Assembly (NCBI GenBank): GCA_014843695.1
Contig: CM026390.1
Span: 10,174,978-10,238,977, forward strand
Reading direction: 5' to 3'
DNA length: 64,000 bases
Origin: Archivesica marissinica
Taxonomy: Eukaryota; Mollusca; Bivalvia; Venerida; Vesicomyidae
Positions 12,592 through 26,500 of the stretch are shown piece after piece; position 1 is the first letter of the stretch; every line of letters begins with the position of its first letter. A program made the translations under genes and the position numbers. Below the pieces are notes generated by a model. That model was not told where the DNA came from, did no database searches, and saw nothing but the letters and a program-made list of their open reading frames with translations.

Positions 12592-14488
12592 GTGCATGCA
12601 ACACGTGCACCTTATCCTAGAATGTGATGCTTACCCTTTGTGTAGTGATCCAACACATGCACCTTATCATAGAATGTGATGCTTACCCGTTGTGTAGTGA
12701 TCCAACACATGCACCTTATCATAGAATGTGATGCTTACCCTTTGTGTGAGGTGCATGCAACACGTGCACCTTATCCTAGAATGTGATGCTTACCCTTTGT
12801 GTAGTGATCCAACACATGCACCTTATCCTAGAATGTGATGCTTACCCTTTGTATAGTGATCCAACACATGCACCTTATCCTAGAATGTGATGCTTACCCT
12901 TTGTGTAGTGATCCAACACATGCACCTTATCCTAGAATGTGATGCTTACCCTTTGTGTAGTGATCCAACACATGCACCTTATCATAGAATGTGATGCTTA
13001 CCCTTTGTGTAGTGATCCAACACATGCACCTTATCATAGAATGTGATGCTTACCCTTTGTGTGAGGTGCATGCAACACATGCACCTTATCATAGAATGTA
13101 ACACATGCACCTTATCATAGAATGTGATGCTTACCCTTTGTATAGTGATCCAACACGTGCACCTTATCGTAGAATGTGATGCTTACCCTTTGTGTAGTGA
13201 TCCAACACATGCACCTTATCATAGAATGTGATGCTTACCCTTTGTGTAGTGATCCAACACGTGCACCTTATCATAGAATGTGATGCTTACCCTTTGTGTA
13301 GTGATCCAACACATGCACCTTATCATAGAATGTGATGCTTACCCTTTGTGTAGTGATCCAACACATGCACCTTATCATAGAATGTGATGCTTACCCTTTG
13401 TGTGAGGTGCATGCAACACATGCACCTTATCATAGAATGTAACACATGCACCTTATCATAGAATGTGATGCTTACCCTTTGTATAGTGATCCAACACGTG
13501 CACCTTATCGTAGAATGTGATGCTTACCCTTTGTGTAGTGATCCAACACATGCACCTTATCATAGAATGTGATGCTTACCCTTTGTGTAGTGATCCAACA
13601 CGTGCACCTTATCATAGAATGTGATGCTAACCCTTTGTGTAGTGATCCAACACATGCACCTTATCATAGAATGTGATGCTTACCCTTTGTGTAGTGATCC
13701 AACACATGCACCTTATCATAGAATGTGATGCTTACCCTTTGTGTAGTGATCCAACACATGCACCTTATCATAGAATGTGATGCTTACCCTTTGTGTAGTG
13801 ATCCAACACATGCACCTTATCATAGAATGTGATGCTTACCCTTTGTGTAGTGATCCAACACATGCACCTTATCCTAGAATGTGATGCTTACCCTTTGTAT
13901 AGTGATCCAACACATGCACCTTATCATATCATGTGATGCTTACCCTTTGTGTAGTGATCCAACACATGCACCTTATCATATAATGTGATGCTTACCCTTT
14001 GTGTAGTGATCCAACACATGCACCTTATCATAGAATGTGATGCTTACCCTTTGTGTAGTGATCCAACACATGCACCTTATCATAGAATGTGATGCTTACC
14101 CTTTGTGTAGTGATCCAACACATGCACCTTATCATAGAATGTGATGCTTACCCTTTGTGTAGTGATCCAACACATGCACCTTATCATAGAATGTGATGCT
14201 TACCCTTTGTGTAGTGATCCAACACATGCACCTTATCATAGAATGTGATGCTTACCCTTTGTGTAGTGATCCAACACATGCACCTTATCATAGAATGTGA
14301 TGCTTACCCTTTGTGTAGTGATCCAACACGTGCACCTTATCATAGAATGTGATGCTTACCCTTTGTGTAGTGATCCAACACATGCACCTTATCATAGAAT
14401 GTGATGCTTACCCTTTGTGTAGTGATCCAACACGTGCACCTTATCATAGAATGTGATGCTTACCCTTTGTGTAGTGATCCAACGCCAT
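12592..14488 (-). repeat. 52-bp minisatellite containing an exon end and its splice donor
   Basis: About 36 copies of a 52-bp unit (tgatccaacacatgcacctt, then atcatagaatgtgatgctta and ccctttgtgtag on plus). Read on the minus strand, each unit carries the last ~25 bases of the host exon 14464-14544, the donor AAAGG/gtaagc, and ~27 bases of intron. The right end of the array is the true exon/intron border. A composite variant containing gtgaggtgcatgcaacac occurs near 12746, 13061 and 13402, and the last two are spaced 341 bp. The unit near 13625 has a changed donor (gctaac for gcttac). Sequence identity between copies is high. Confidence 0.95.
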
Positions 14489-14544
14489 CGTTCATGAGAT
14501 GATATTTGAAAGCCAATCTTCAATCCATCGGGCATCTTAGCCAG
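14464..14544 (-). CDS. Dispatched-like gene, sixth visible exon (27 codons), donor amplified in tandem
   Basis: The acceptor catttcag is followed by CTGGCTAAGATGCCC, and ACAAAGG by the donor gtaagc. The peptide begins [13 protein letters not shown] and ends WRWITTQR, which in this family lies just before transmembrane helix 8. The last ~25 bases and the donor are the seed of the 52-bp minisatellite that fills the following ~1.9 kb of intron. No convincing next exon is visible in the window. Confidence 0.7.
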
Positions 14545-17500
14545 CTGAAATGCAACATGTCAAATACTATTAAATATTAAATTGTTGTGTACGTTCCTTA
14601 TTAGAGTTTTCTAAGTTAAACGTAAAGGGAAATGTAAAAGTAAAGATTAACGTAAATGTAAATTAAAGTAAGCGTAAATATAATCCTTAAATGCAATATG
14701 ATATGGGACGTTTCTCAAATTTACGAAAGTGAAGAAATAAAAAAGACAAAACCACAGGTACTTGTATTTATATTGACAATTAAAGTTACTACTGTCTGAT
14801 TACCCCACAGTTTGCACACTATTGTTGGAATCAAAGTCTATGAATAAATTGCATTACTAATGCACAACTGGACAAGATCAGAAATTCTACAGAATATATC
14901 CTATTATATGATACGAGAGAATGACACTCGAGAATGCACGCAGTAGAATGATAGACGTACTTGTTTATTGAAGAATTGTTCCCAGTTCTCCATGATAGGA
15001 TCTCCTTCCACGTAACCGAGAAGCTCGGCATTTACTGTTGTACCCACGGAGATCGCCACAAACTTCAAGTTGTTACCGTACATGATATCTATCGATTAAA
15101 ATAAGTTTGTTTGGGTTAAACATAGTACTTATGGCCTGAAATTACGACATACGTAATAACTGCACATCAGCGTGGATATTCCAAACGAACTCAATATACG
15201 TTTACAATGATGTACAGTATACATATTCCGAGATCTTTTGTTTTTGCTTTGTTTATTTTTGAAGGGTAAAGTCCCATAATCAGCTTAGGTGATACGGCGA
15301 CTACCCAGCTGTTATTGGTAGAGGAAGATCCTGGATGCCCCTCCGAGCAGTATAAGCGTGCACATGGGTAGTGGTGGAGGAAGACCCCGGATGCCCCTCC
15401 GAGCAGTAGTTGAGGCACGGGCGTGCACATGGGTAGTGGTGGAGGAAGACCCCGGATGCCCCTCCGAGCAGTAGTGAGGCACGGGCGTGCACATGGGTAG
15501 TGGGGAGGAAGACCCCGGATGCCCCTCCGAGCAGTAGTTGAGGCACGGGCATGCACATGGGTAGTGGTGGAGGAAGACCCCGGATGCCCCTCCGAGCAGT
15601 AGTTGAGGCACGGGCGTGCACATGGGTAGTGGTGGAGGAAGACCCCGGATGCCCCTCCGAGCAGTAGTTGAGGCACGGGCGTGCACATGGGTAGTGGTGG
15701 AGGAAGACCCCGGATGCCCCTCCGAGCAGTAGTTGAGGCACGGGCATGCACATGGGTAGTGGTGGAGGAAGACCCCGGATGCCCCTCCGAGCAGTAGTTG
15801 AGGCACGGGCGTGCACATGGGTAGTGGTGGAGGAAGACCCCGGATGCCCCTCCGAGCAGTAGTTGAGGCACGGGCGTGCACATGGGTAGTGGTGGAGGAA
15901 GACCCCGGATGCCCCTCCGAGCAGTAGTTGAGGCACGGGCGTGCACATGGGTAGTGGTGGAGGAAGACCCCGGATGCCCCTCCGAGCAGTAGTTGAGGCA
16001 CGGGCACATGGGTAGAACCACTAACATACCGCTCGACAGCTAGATAGCTTCCTCGATTGGAAGAATTCCACACCCTATTATGATTCGAACCTGCAGCGGT
16101 GAGGGGCAAGTGATTTGAAGTTGACGACCGTAACGACCCAGCCACGGAGGCCCCCTCCAAAACCTTGAATCATTTCAAATCGTATACTTGATATACAATT
16201 ATTGTTAGAATGAAGATCGAGAATAATGTGAAGCATATAAATATATAGTATCGCACACCTGCATTCGTCGTTACTTTTGTACTAAATGTTCCTGTCTCCT
16301 CTCCGATGAGTTGGTCATAGATGCTGAAATCCTCGGTGTAGTTACCACTGTATCCATTCGATAACCAGTAAGAAATGGGAATCTACATATTTGAAATCAG
16401 AAATAGAATATGTTATTATCGTCAATAGCCCTATGTCCCTGGATATCACTTGTTTGCCAATGACGTCATCGCTGTCCGTAGTAATTGGATTATATGTTAG
16501 ACGCTAAAACTGACAAACACGAAAATGAGAAGAAGAATATTTATTTGCATCTAAACCCACACATGGGCCATTTATAAGCAACACTATAACACATAATGTA
16601 TATAACTCAGCATAGCAAGGATTGCGAGATTGCATGACTTATTTCTTAATTTCTTAACATACATCATTGATTATTACACACCAGGGGGAGATAGTATGAA
16701 CACCATAATAACAAAATGCACATATTATAAATGTATGACTACATAAACTTCATGATGACATACCTAAGTATATATATACATGGTAGTTAACAAATAGACA
16801 TGTCATTTCTATGGCTAACATAAACACTATGCTAGCATATGTTGCCTTTGATTGAATGCTTTATTATGCAAATACGCTTTAGGTCTTATGTCTCATTATA
16901 CTCATTTTCAGTTGTCATTAATGCAACCAACTTAAAATTCTATGATTCTAATAGTATTTCTTTATATTTTGTACACGAATATCTTTTAGCATAACACATT
17001 CAAGTACAAAATGATATTCATCTTCATAAACGTTACCAAATGAACATACTCGTTCATCTACAGGAACACGTAGGTTTTCGTCAGTACTCTAGTTTAGTAA
17101 GTACTCTAGACATTTGTCGGCCAGTTGGTTTTATGTTGGTTAATTTCAACATCATTCTTTAACATTGCACGTTTAATATATTTAAATTCTTAACAAGTAT
17201 ATATTGTAACCAATAATTTACAACACTAAATTATCCATAGATAAAGTCGTTTTGGGTGGATCTTTAACCCAAACAATCTTCTACAAAACATATATATATC
17301 TATCATATACAAGTGTACATCTGTAAATCAGTTTATTCAATAAATTATTCGCATGTTATATAGCTAGCGTGTTGGTAAATATTTCGTAGTGTATGTCGAT
17401 GATGGTTCACTGAACATGTTGGTGCACCAGTGTGAACAAAATATCACATTTAATAGGGAGTTTGCGTAGCAAGAGAGGTCCACATGTTTTCCACAGTCTC

Positions 17501-20500
17501 TGTGTATGTTACATCTCAGCTATATTTTCTTGCTTAGTTTATACAAATTTAGTTTAGCTCGATTGCGAAACAAGTTCTTATAACTTATATTAATCACTCT
17601 CGAGACATCATTCCTGATGGAATCCAGGCAGAGAGAAGAGGCGATGTGGAATTTAAATGCCTTGTCTAAGGGAACAGTCGTAATGACTCCAACGGGGTTC
17701 GAACTCCGGGTCCTTCGCACTTGAAGCGATCGCCCTACCACGACTTCCACTTCTTGTTTATAACTTCGGCATTGGCATTTATATTTTATATACTATGTAA
17801 CCTGACATATCTGTTACTATGGCTTATTTCTAGCGTTACACTAGAGTATTGCAGCAGCCGGAACATTGAACGGCTAAAGATGAAACATATAATAGTGACT
17901 GTGGTGGAATATGTGTACATTGCTATATAACGATTATTATGCATCAGTGAAATGTAGTTGATTTCTTACTTCTATTGGCCTCCACCAATAATAGGTTGTC
18001 CGGTTAACGCAGTGGTTAGCACGCTCGCTTCTCGCCAATGCAATCTGGGTTCGATCCTCGGAGAGGGAAGTATGTGAGATGGTCCGGTGGTCGCCATATC
18101 GGACAAGTGGGTATTCACCGGGTACTCCGGTGTCCTCCAACACGATGGCCCCATAAACGTTTTCATCCATGTCAACGAGAGTGATTAATATCAGTTGTTA
18201 TAGCTTGTTTCGCGGTTATTGTAACATAAACAAAGTTTATACTTACTTGTAGGTAATTGTTGAAGTCTGGGGTGAAGACACTGACATTGTAGAATTGAGG
18301 TCTCGCTAAAATGAAGTTGAGCATCTTTTCACGGGTAAACGGCAAGTTGCAGTCAGTGCCAGTAGCCTGTGATTCTTCCTTTGAGGATAAATATGTGCAG
18401 GTTAATAAAAGCTGCAGTCAGTGCCAGTTGCCTGTGATTCTTCCTTTGAGGATAAATATGTGCAGCTTAAAAAAAGTCTACGGCGATCAATATGCACGTT
18501 AATAAAAGTAAGCACTATATTAAAAACATAATGTGTGTGTTTGTGTGTTTTACGTTTATTTATCGTCGCTACAGGTTGCCCATATGAGCGACGCCTCATG
18601 ACGAGATTAGTCATTTTAGATAGTTGAAGGGTAGTGCAATGATACAGACAAAGACCCATTCCAATAACCCCTCTGGTTCTTTTACGTGCACGGTGTATTG
18701 CACCGACACAAGACCTCGGTTTAAAATCCCATCTGAAAGACTGTTAATTGTATTAGGGTTAGATGGGGGAACGAACCTGCGATCCCTGGATTACCAGTCT
18801 AACGTGTTAACAACTTGACTACAGATCATTACCAATCTTGTTAACATTCTCAGTCACATAATCGGTCACAATTCAGATAGCACATATATAATGAATGTTT
18901 AGAGACTTCAATGTTCCATAACCAACCTTTTTAACATTCTTAGTCCCGTAATCGGTCACAATTTAGTTAGCACATACATAATGATTGTGTAGAGACTTCA
19001 ATGTTCCATTACCAACCTTGTTAACATACTCAGTCCCGTTATCGGTCACAATCTGTAGAGGACTACCAAATTTATGAATTATCTCCTAATTCAGAATAGG
19101 AGCGACAGTATCAGCCGACTGTAAAAACCCCAGGCCAACCACTATACAAATCAACGAAAGCAATGATGTATTTATTGCCTGACAAAGTGGTGGGATATGG
19201 TCCAGAAAGATCATGAGCGTTTTCCATAGGGCAATGTGTAATCTCCGTTGCCTGCAGATGTTGTCTTATCATCTGTAATGACCTTCTTTCTTTGACAGGT
19301 TGCGTAGTGGCGAAATACTGATACATGTCATTACACAAGTTTGTCCAGTAATATTTCTGTCAAATAGAATAAAAGGTTTTCTGTACACCCATGTGCCCAT
19401 TTTGTCCTCCTTGTACTGTTTCACTGCCAGTGAGTGTATATGGTTTGACAGTCACATCGGGTCATTGTTGGGATATGTGTCTTGTAGTACACGATATCGT
19501 CCACAACAGTGTGTTTCCTCTGTAAGTCCTTACCAGGTTTATCATGGCGAAGACTGGTTTTCAAGCTCATCGTCTCTTATATGTTCATATACATTGTCAA
19601 ATTCAGGAAAACAATCTTAGGGTTTCACCAAATGTCCACAAAAGGAAGACAACAACTAGCTAACATTACGTCGGGTCCAATGTGTTGGCGTCAATCACAT
19701 TCACTTCAAATGTGTTATCATTGACATCTATCAGCAGGTCTCCGAGACAACATGTCTGCATAGATGTTGCTCATATAATTATGTTATATATTCAATGTCA
19801 AAATAATAGCGGTGATGGGCAAGTGATTTGAAGTCACCAATCCCATTGGAGTACAATACGTACTTTACATCAAGAAAACTTGTTTTACAATGAAAATTAT
19901 ACATTCTAACATGACTTGATATTTGGTTCTAAAGAACAAAGAACAGAGCTACCGTTGTAAAATATGCAATATACCACGGCTAGAACAGATCTATTTTATG
20001 GCTGTTGAATATTTCCTCCCCCGTATAAAAACTTATTTATGAATGAAAATTACATGATTTAAACAAAAATCGTAGTAAAATATCGTTGTCTGCAAATAGT
20101 AAAAAGTAAAATCTGATGACGAACTAGAACAGGTCAGTCGGGCGCTTAATCATGCTACCTCTCGTCAAGCCAATCATCTGACCGCTGCTGATTCCAACAT
20201 TAGCAGCGAATCGGTGGAGTTAGCATTGCCAGGCCAAGAGAGTTCCATTTCCCCACCCACTACAGTTGGCCACGTTAATGTCCAGAAAAGTCACGCAACT
20301 GCAACATGCTTACGGGAAATATCTCAAACAGCACAATTAATGTCCATGTCCATGACACAAATATTAATAAGAAGTGCAACAAATCCTTTCCCCTCGGCGT
20401 TTGACGTTTGTCAACTTTTAAACTTAATGTGTTAAATTGTTTACGAAAATAACAGTGTGGTAGGTGGCGTGGCTAAACATTTTTTTAAAATTTTTATTAA

Positions 20501-23500
20501 TATTGTTCATGATTATACATTATTCTGCCAACGTGAACTATTAATACATACATGTATTATTGTTTGAATAAATATTAATAAATTCTGGCTACTATTGAAA
20601 ATTAGCATTAGATTTTAGCATTTAGAAAATCTTTATTTCAGGGAGGTAATTTGTAAAGCCGTCAGCCAAATCACGGAAAGGAGAGACATTAGGCGGCAAG
20701 CCGACAAAGTAACACGTACTTGTCTTCGTTGGTAGCATTACATTGGGTCATGTTAGAATAGAAATAATATTTGTCTTGCCGTGGTATATTGGCGAATAAA
20801 CCACGGTTTGTCGTTCTGATGCGTAGGAATTAACCACTTAGGCCTACGGCCTGCGTGGTTAATTCCTACGCATAAGAACTCCAAATCGTGATTAATTTTT
20901 TATATTTAACCATATTTTATTGCAAATCAATAGTACATATGTCATACACGTAAATATACAATACATAGCATGAAAATACAAATGGTTTGGGTCACAATTT
21001 TTAACGGCATTAGACAAAGGCCCGCACCAAAAAGTCAAGCTAACGTTTGATTAAGTTAAATGACGGAATTTCTTTCTAGAAAAGAGTACGCAAAATAGAA
21101 TGTAAATAAAAATCATATGAAAGGTCAGAAAAAAAGACAAATTTATAAAAAAATTCTATACCTATTACATAAAACTTCGAAGAAAACGTGTTCCGCATCT
21201 TCATTACCTTGATTGCATAAACATATTGGAGAGTCACGCAAATGGTTAAAAGAAAGAGCATTGTTTAAGTTGCTGCATCGATATCTGATACGATATTGCA
21301 TTACAGTATAGTATCGTTCCCCAGTTGATTAATAAGAATGTGTTCTTAAATGATTGGAGTGTGTGTAGCATTACGTCTAGATGTATCTAGCTCATTCCAT
21401 AATGATATTGAGTCAGGTATGACATATCTTGAGTATGTTTCTGTGCGTCTTGGCAAAGTAATACAATTTGCGCCAGATCGTAAAGGATATTGAGTAAGAT
21501 CTCCACTAGTAGCAGGGAAAAGATTATGTAAATAATAGGGAGAAGTGCGTTCTTTTCTTTGTACACTACTATTAATTTTTGAATGGTTCTGCGATCGGCA
21601 AGTAAAACCCAACCGATTTCATTGAGAAGATTATGAATAGAGACAGATCGCGTCAAGCATGTGACCAATCGAGCAGCTTCATATTGGATTTGTTTCGCCG
21701 ATATACCACGGCAAGACAAATATGATTTCCTAATTATACAAGATACACATGTTTTGCTTCAGTTTTTCTTCAGATACTTACGTTTATTGTTATATCATGT
21801 ATGGATTAGGAACTGTGCAATTACACGTACTCTGTCTGGTTCAATGACATATCACATTCGCCACAGCATAAATTCGAATGCATGCACTCACCCTCGTTCG
21901 TGATGCAGACGATTCACCTTACCTGCAAGAATGCTTGCATATTGTCCATGAAACAATTGACGTTATATTCCCCTGTGTTGGGATTTCGCTGTATGTGTAG
22001 TTCATCAGCATCCGTATCCGGTAATGTCCGTAGTGTCTCACACAACTCCTGTAACCACGACAATATAGCACAAAATTATGGGCACATAATTATTGCTTAT
22101 ATTTTGTCAGCCTCATTTTCACACTGTTACGGACAATGGTCCATATTTGGTTATTGTTTGAACTATATACAAACCGTATTAAAGGATTCCAACTAAAAGG
22201 ACCGACATACCTTTCGGGATAAATCTGGTTTTATTTGACAATGGAGGTCATAGAAAAATCAGCAAAGATAACAAATCAATTACACTACTATGGAAATGAT
22301 GATACTTGTTTACAACATTTAGTTAATCAATAACGTCATAGATCGGCAGGACTTGAAATGTATAGAAACAGATGATGTTTACTACATACATGTGGATAAT
22401 GTATATCCAATTCACACATAGCATACTATGATAAAAGTACATTGCACAACATAGATATATATCCTACTTTAATAGCTATTTATTAACTCCGTCTGACCCT
22501 AATAAAAACAGTCTTTCAGATGGGACTTTAAAACGAGGTCTCGTGTCGGTGCTTTACACCGTGCACGTAAAAGAACCCGAGTAGACTCTGGTATTGGTAT
22601 CTGATTGTATTATTGCACTATCCTCCAAATATTTAAAATGACTAATCTCTTCAGGAGACGTCGCTCATATGTGCAACCGGTAGCGACGATAAATAAACGT
22701 AAAATAAACAAAATAGCCAAGAAAACCAGTCAAATATGGCATGACATTTCATTAGAATTGTGTCGTAAGGAAATGAAATTCTCCATGACTAGTTTACAGC
22801 TACACATTAAACAGATATATTAATGAATTGTCGTCTGCTACAATTATTTGAACTATATTTTATATAAAATTATGTTAGTTCGATTGCGAAACAAGTTCTT
22901 ACAACTTAATTCAATCGCTCTCGATACCTCATTCCTGGTGTGGAAAAGAGTGGGGTGTCAGATGCAATGTGAGGTTTCAGTACCTTCCCACATGGCACAC
23001 TCGTAACGGAAGCAACTGGCCACAAACGCAGAGTATTTCATACCTGAAGCACTATCACTGCGCTATCATGTAATATGCACTGTGTATCCTTTGTTTTACG
23101 AAGCATGCAAAGAGTTAAAGATAATGGTGTAGGAATATGTGTGTGTATATATTATTTGCATACCATTTGCATTTAAGTATTGCGAGCGCCAGTACTTGCG
23201 TACGGCAGTTAGTGCATAATATACGACTGCAAGCTAGTCAGGGATGAGTTCAGTCCCTTGTTTTTGTTTACGCCGTTTGTTTGACATCCTCATGCGAATT
23301 AAAGTTCTATCATTTAAAGCTCTGTTTATTTACTGGCGTGATGGCAGCTGCGACGATATTAACGTACCCACATAATCCAAGACTATCGAGACAGAGCGTT
23401 ACCAAACGCGATACAAATGATGCAGTTTATCGTGTAACTGTAACATAATTATAACAATTTACTTTGCAATACTGAACTGACAATAATTAGTCAATTACCA

Positions 23501-26500
23501 GTCATGGCCAACGCTCGGGTCCCTAAACAATGGTCTTTAATCAAGCAAGAAACAATAACCACATTTGAATCGTGGAGACAGAATCTGCAGTATTCGCTCA
23601 GTTTAGACAAGAATTTTGCAGCCTTCCTGGTAGATGGATTTACATGGCAGAAGAAATCTGCAGCAGTACCACTAATTGGCATGCTCAATGATGGATGATG
23701 CCCAAGAAGCCAGACGCAGAACTGCAGAACAAAAAGTGACAAACCTCGAACTAATGCTGGGACAAATCGCAAATTATTGTCCAGTAATTTCTAGAAACAC
23801 AATCATTAAAAACCTACATCCGTCACAAATATCTGGCAGTCGAATCGACTTCATTATGGCTTCCCGTCCACCGGTGCGCACTTCCTGGACTTTAATAACA
23901 TACACCTTGAACCAGGTGAAAGACATGAAGACTTATACCAACGGCTCAACATTTTTATTGAGGACAATCTCTTACGGTCTAATGGCAGTATCCGCCATAA
24001 CGGAGAGGTCCCAGAGACCGATGAAGACATATCACCGTCTCTGGAAAATCTCATTGTACTAACATGGTTACGCCTAATACATCAAGACCTACCCAACCTA
24101 GTGAAACAGCGTTATGGGACAGAATTAAGAAGCCAAACACTTGCTTCTCTAAAACCTGAAATTTCACAAGCCTTAGGGAGCCTTCTTGAGGAATTGCACA
24201 CATCTAATGAGTCAAAGATCCTTCGTACCGCCTTTAGAAAGGCATCGAAGACAAAACCCTCAAATGCGGGAAGTACATAGTATCCACCAGGACGATCAAA
24301 TACAATGTGTGTTGTCTGTAAACAAGCAGGTAGACCACATCAGCATTTTCTGAGTGCATGCTGGCACCTTCCAGAGGAGGATAGACCTTATATGACAAAT
24401 ACACGTCAAATAGTTGGTTAAAATTATGACTCTGAGGAACATTCTGTTGCTGCTCATCCGAATATTGAATATGAATATCAGAACGAAAGTGAAACACTGC
24501 CACATAATCTTCGCTCTGTTTCATCTTGTCGTGTCAGTACCAAGCAGTCCCCCCATTTGAAAGTTTTCTATAAACATTACCCGCTTCAAATAATTCTTGA
24601 CACAGGTCATTGACCAATATGGTTAAATCTTCTGTCGTGCAGTATATTGGCACAACAATCAAACAGACAAATCAAACTGCATTACAGGCCGATCTATGGC
24701 ATTACCACTTGGCATATTGTAGGTGAGATGCACATTACCCTTTCCAGAGACAATATTCCTCTCCATCTTGAGGCCCTTGTAGTTGATGATTTGGATGTTG
24801 ATATCCTGGCTGGGATTCCTTTTATGACTATGCACGATGTTTCTGTTAGACCTTCCAAATACCAGATCATTATTGACGGTTCCAATATCATATCCTATGG
24901 TTTGATACCCCATCAATCATCAGAGAATAAAATACGACGAGCACAAGCATGTGTGCTCCGCTCCAGTGCAAAATCTACCCGACATAGAACCTGACAGTTT
25001 CCTTGCAGTAGAACCCTGTTCAGAGTGTGTGAAGTCTTCAGTACCTTGGCCATATCCACATATAGTTGAAGCTACTGGGGGAAAGATCCGTCTTTTGAAT
25101 GATACCACAGACCCATTACCAATTAAGAAAAATGAACATTTTTGTCAAGTTCATTATACATGTACCTCAGATGTTGCCTGTCATTTTGCCACCAAGTTAA
25201 ATCAAACAGACCATATCTCACTCATTCTATTCAGATACAGTCAATCTTGACCCTGACAACATCCTGTCCAATGAGGTTCGAACCCTTTGCGTTGAGGAGG
25301 TAAGACTGGTCCCATATTGACCTTAGCTGTAAAATTCCCAGTCAATATGGGACCAGTCTTACCTCCTCAACGCAACGGGAGAGTTTCGCAGTACTCGCGA
25401 GATAAACTGGTTAAACTACAACACAAAGCTGATGAACTCGAAGAGCAGGGTGTTTTTCGTAAACCTGAAGATATTGGTGTTACGGCAGAGTATCTTAGTC
25501 CATCATTCCTAGTTAAGAAACCAAATGGTGGATTTCGGTTGGTCACTGCATTCGCAGATGTTGGCCGGTACAGTAAACCTCAGCGATCACTAATGCCGGA
25601 AGTGGATTCAACATTACGTACAATTGGGCAGTGGAGATATATAATTAGTTCTGACTTAACAAGTGCATTTTACCAAATTCCACTCTCCATACCTTCTATG
25701 AAGTAGTGTGTCATTGCTACTCCATTTCGGGGTGTTAGGGTATATACACGTTGTGCGATGGGGCCTGGGTCTGAGACAGCTCTTGAGGAGTTGATGTGTC
25801 GTGTCATTGGTGGTTCTTTACAAGACGGCATTGTAGCTAAGTTAGCCTGATTTATACTGTGGAGGAGATACACCAGAAGAACTTTTGGCCAATTGGACTC
25901 GAATACTTTTAGCCCTCAAGCGTTGCAATTTACGTCTGTCTTCGACTAAAACTGTTATCTGTCCTCGGTCTACCACCATCTTGGGCTGGGTTAGATCTCA
26001 GGGTAAAATGTCACGTCCTCACACAGTTGCGGTTCTTGCCTCCTGCTCACAACCAGATACAGTAAAAGGTTTACGCTCATTCATTGGCGCCTACAAGGTT
26101 CTTACTGGAGTCCTTCCAAAGTGCTCTCATGTCCTTTCTCCACTCGATGATGCCATTGCTGGGAAGCAGTCACATGATAAGATTGGACTGACGAGTTAAC
26201 ACAGAACTTCTTAATCGCACAGAAAACTCTTGAAACCCATATATCAATAGTGTTACCAACCCCGAGGACCACCTGTGGATCGTTACTGATAGGTCTGTTA
26301 GTAAGCATGGAATCGGTGCAACTCTTTATATAATGCGTACCAACACCTTATTCCTGGCAGGATTCATTTGCAGCAGATATACTTAAGCGTAACCGTCAAC
26401 TTGTACTTCGCGAAAGTACCACTGCTAGTTGCATCATAAGTGATGAAAAACATGATACTATTCGTAATGCCCTGCTGCAATTAGCTATGGAACTCCATCC

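Noticed and set aside
15191..16160. Minus-strand frames of 215-282 codons rich in Pro, His and Gly
   Set aside because: They are three frames of the 65-bp repeat, which lacks stops in all of them, and the repeat derives from a SINE.
16083..18057. tRNA genes suggested by good B boxes
   Set aside because: The sequences continue into shared SINE bodies and tails and do not fold as full cloverleaves by eye.
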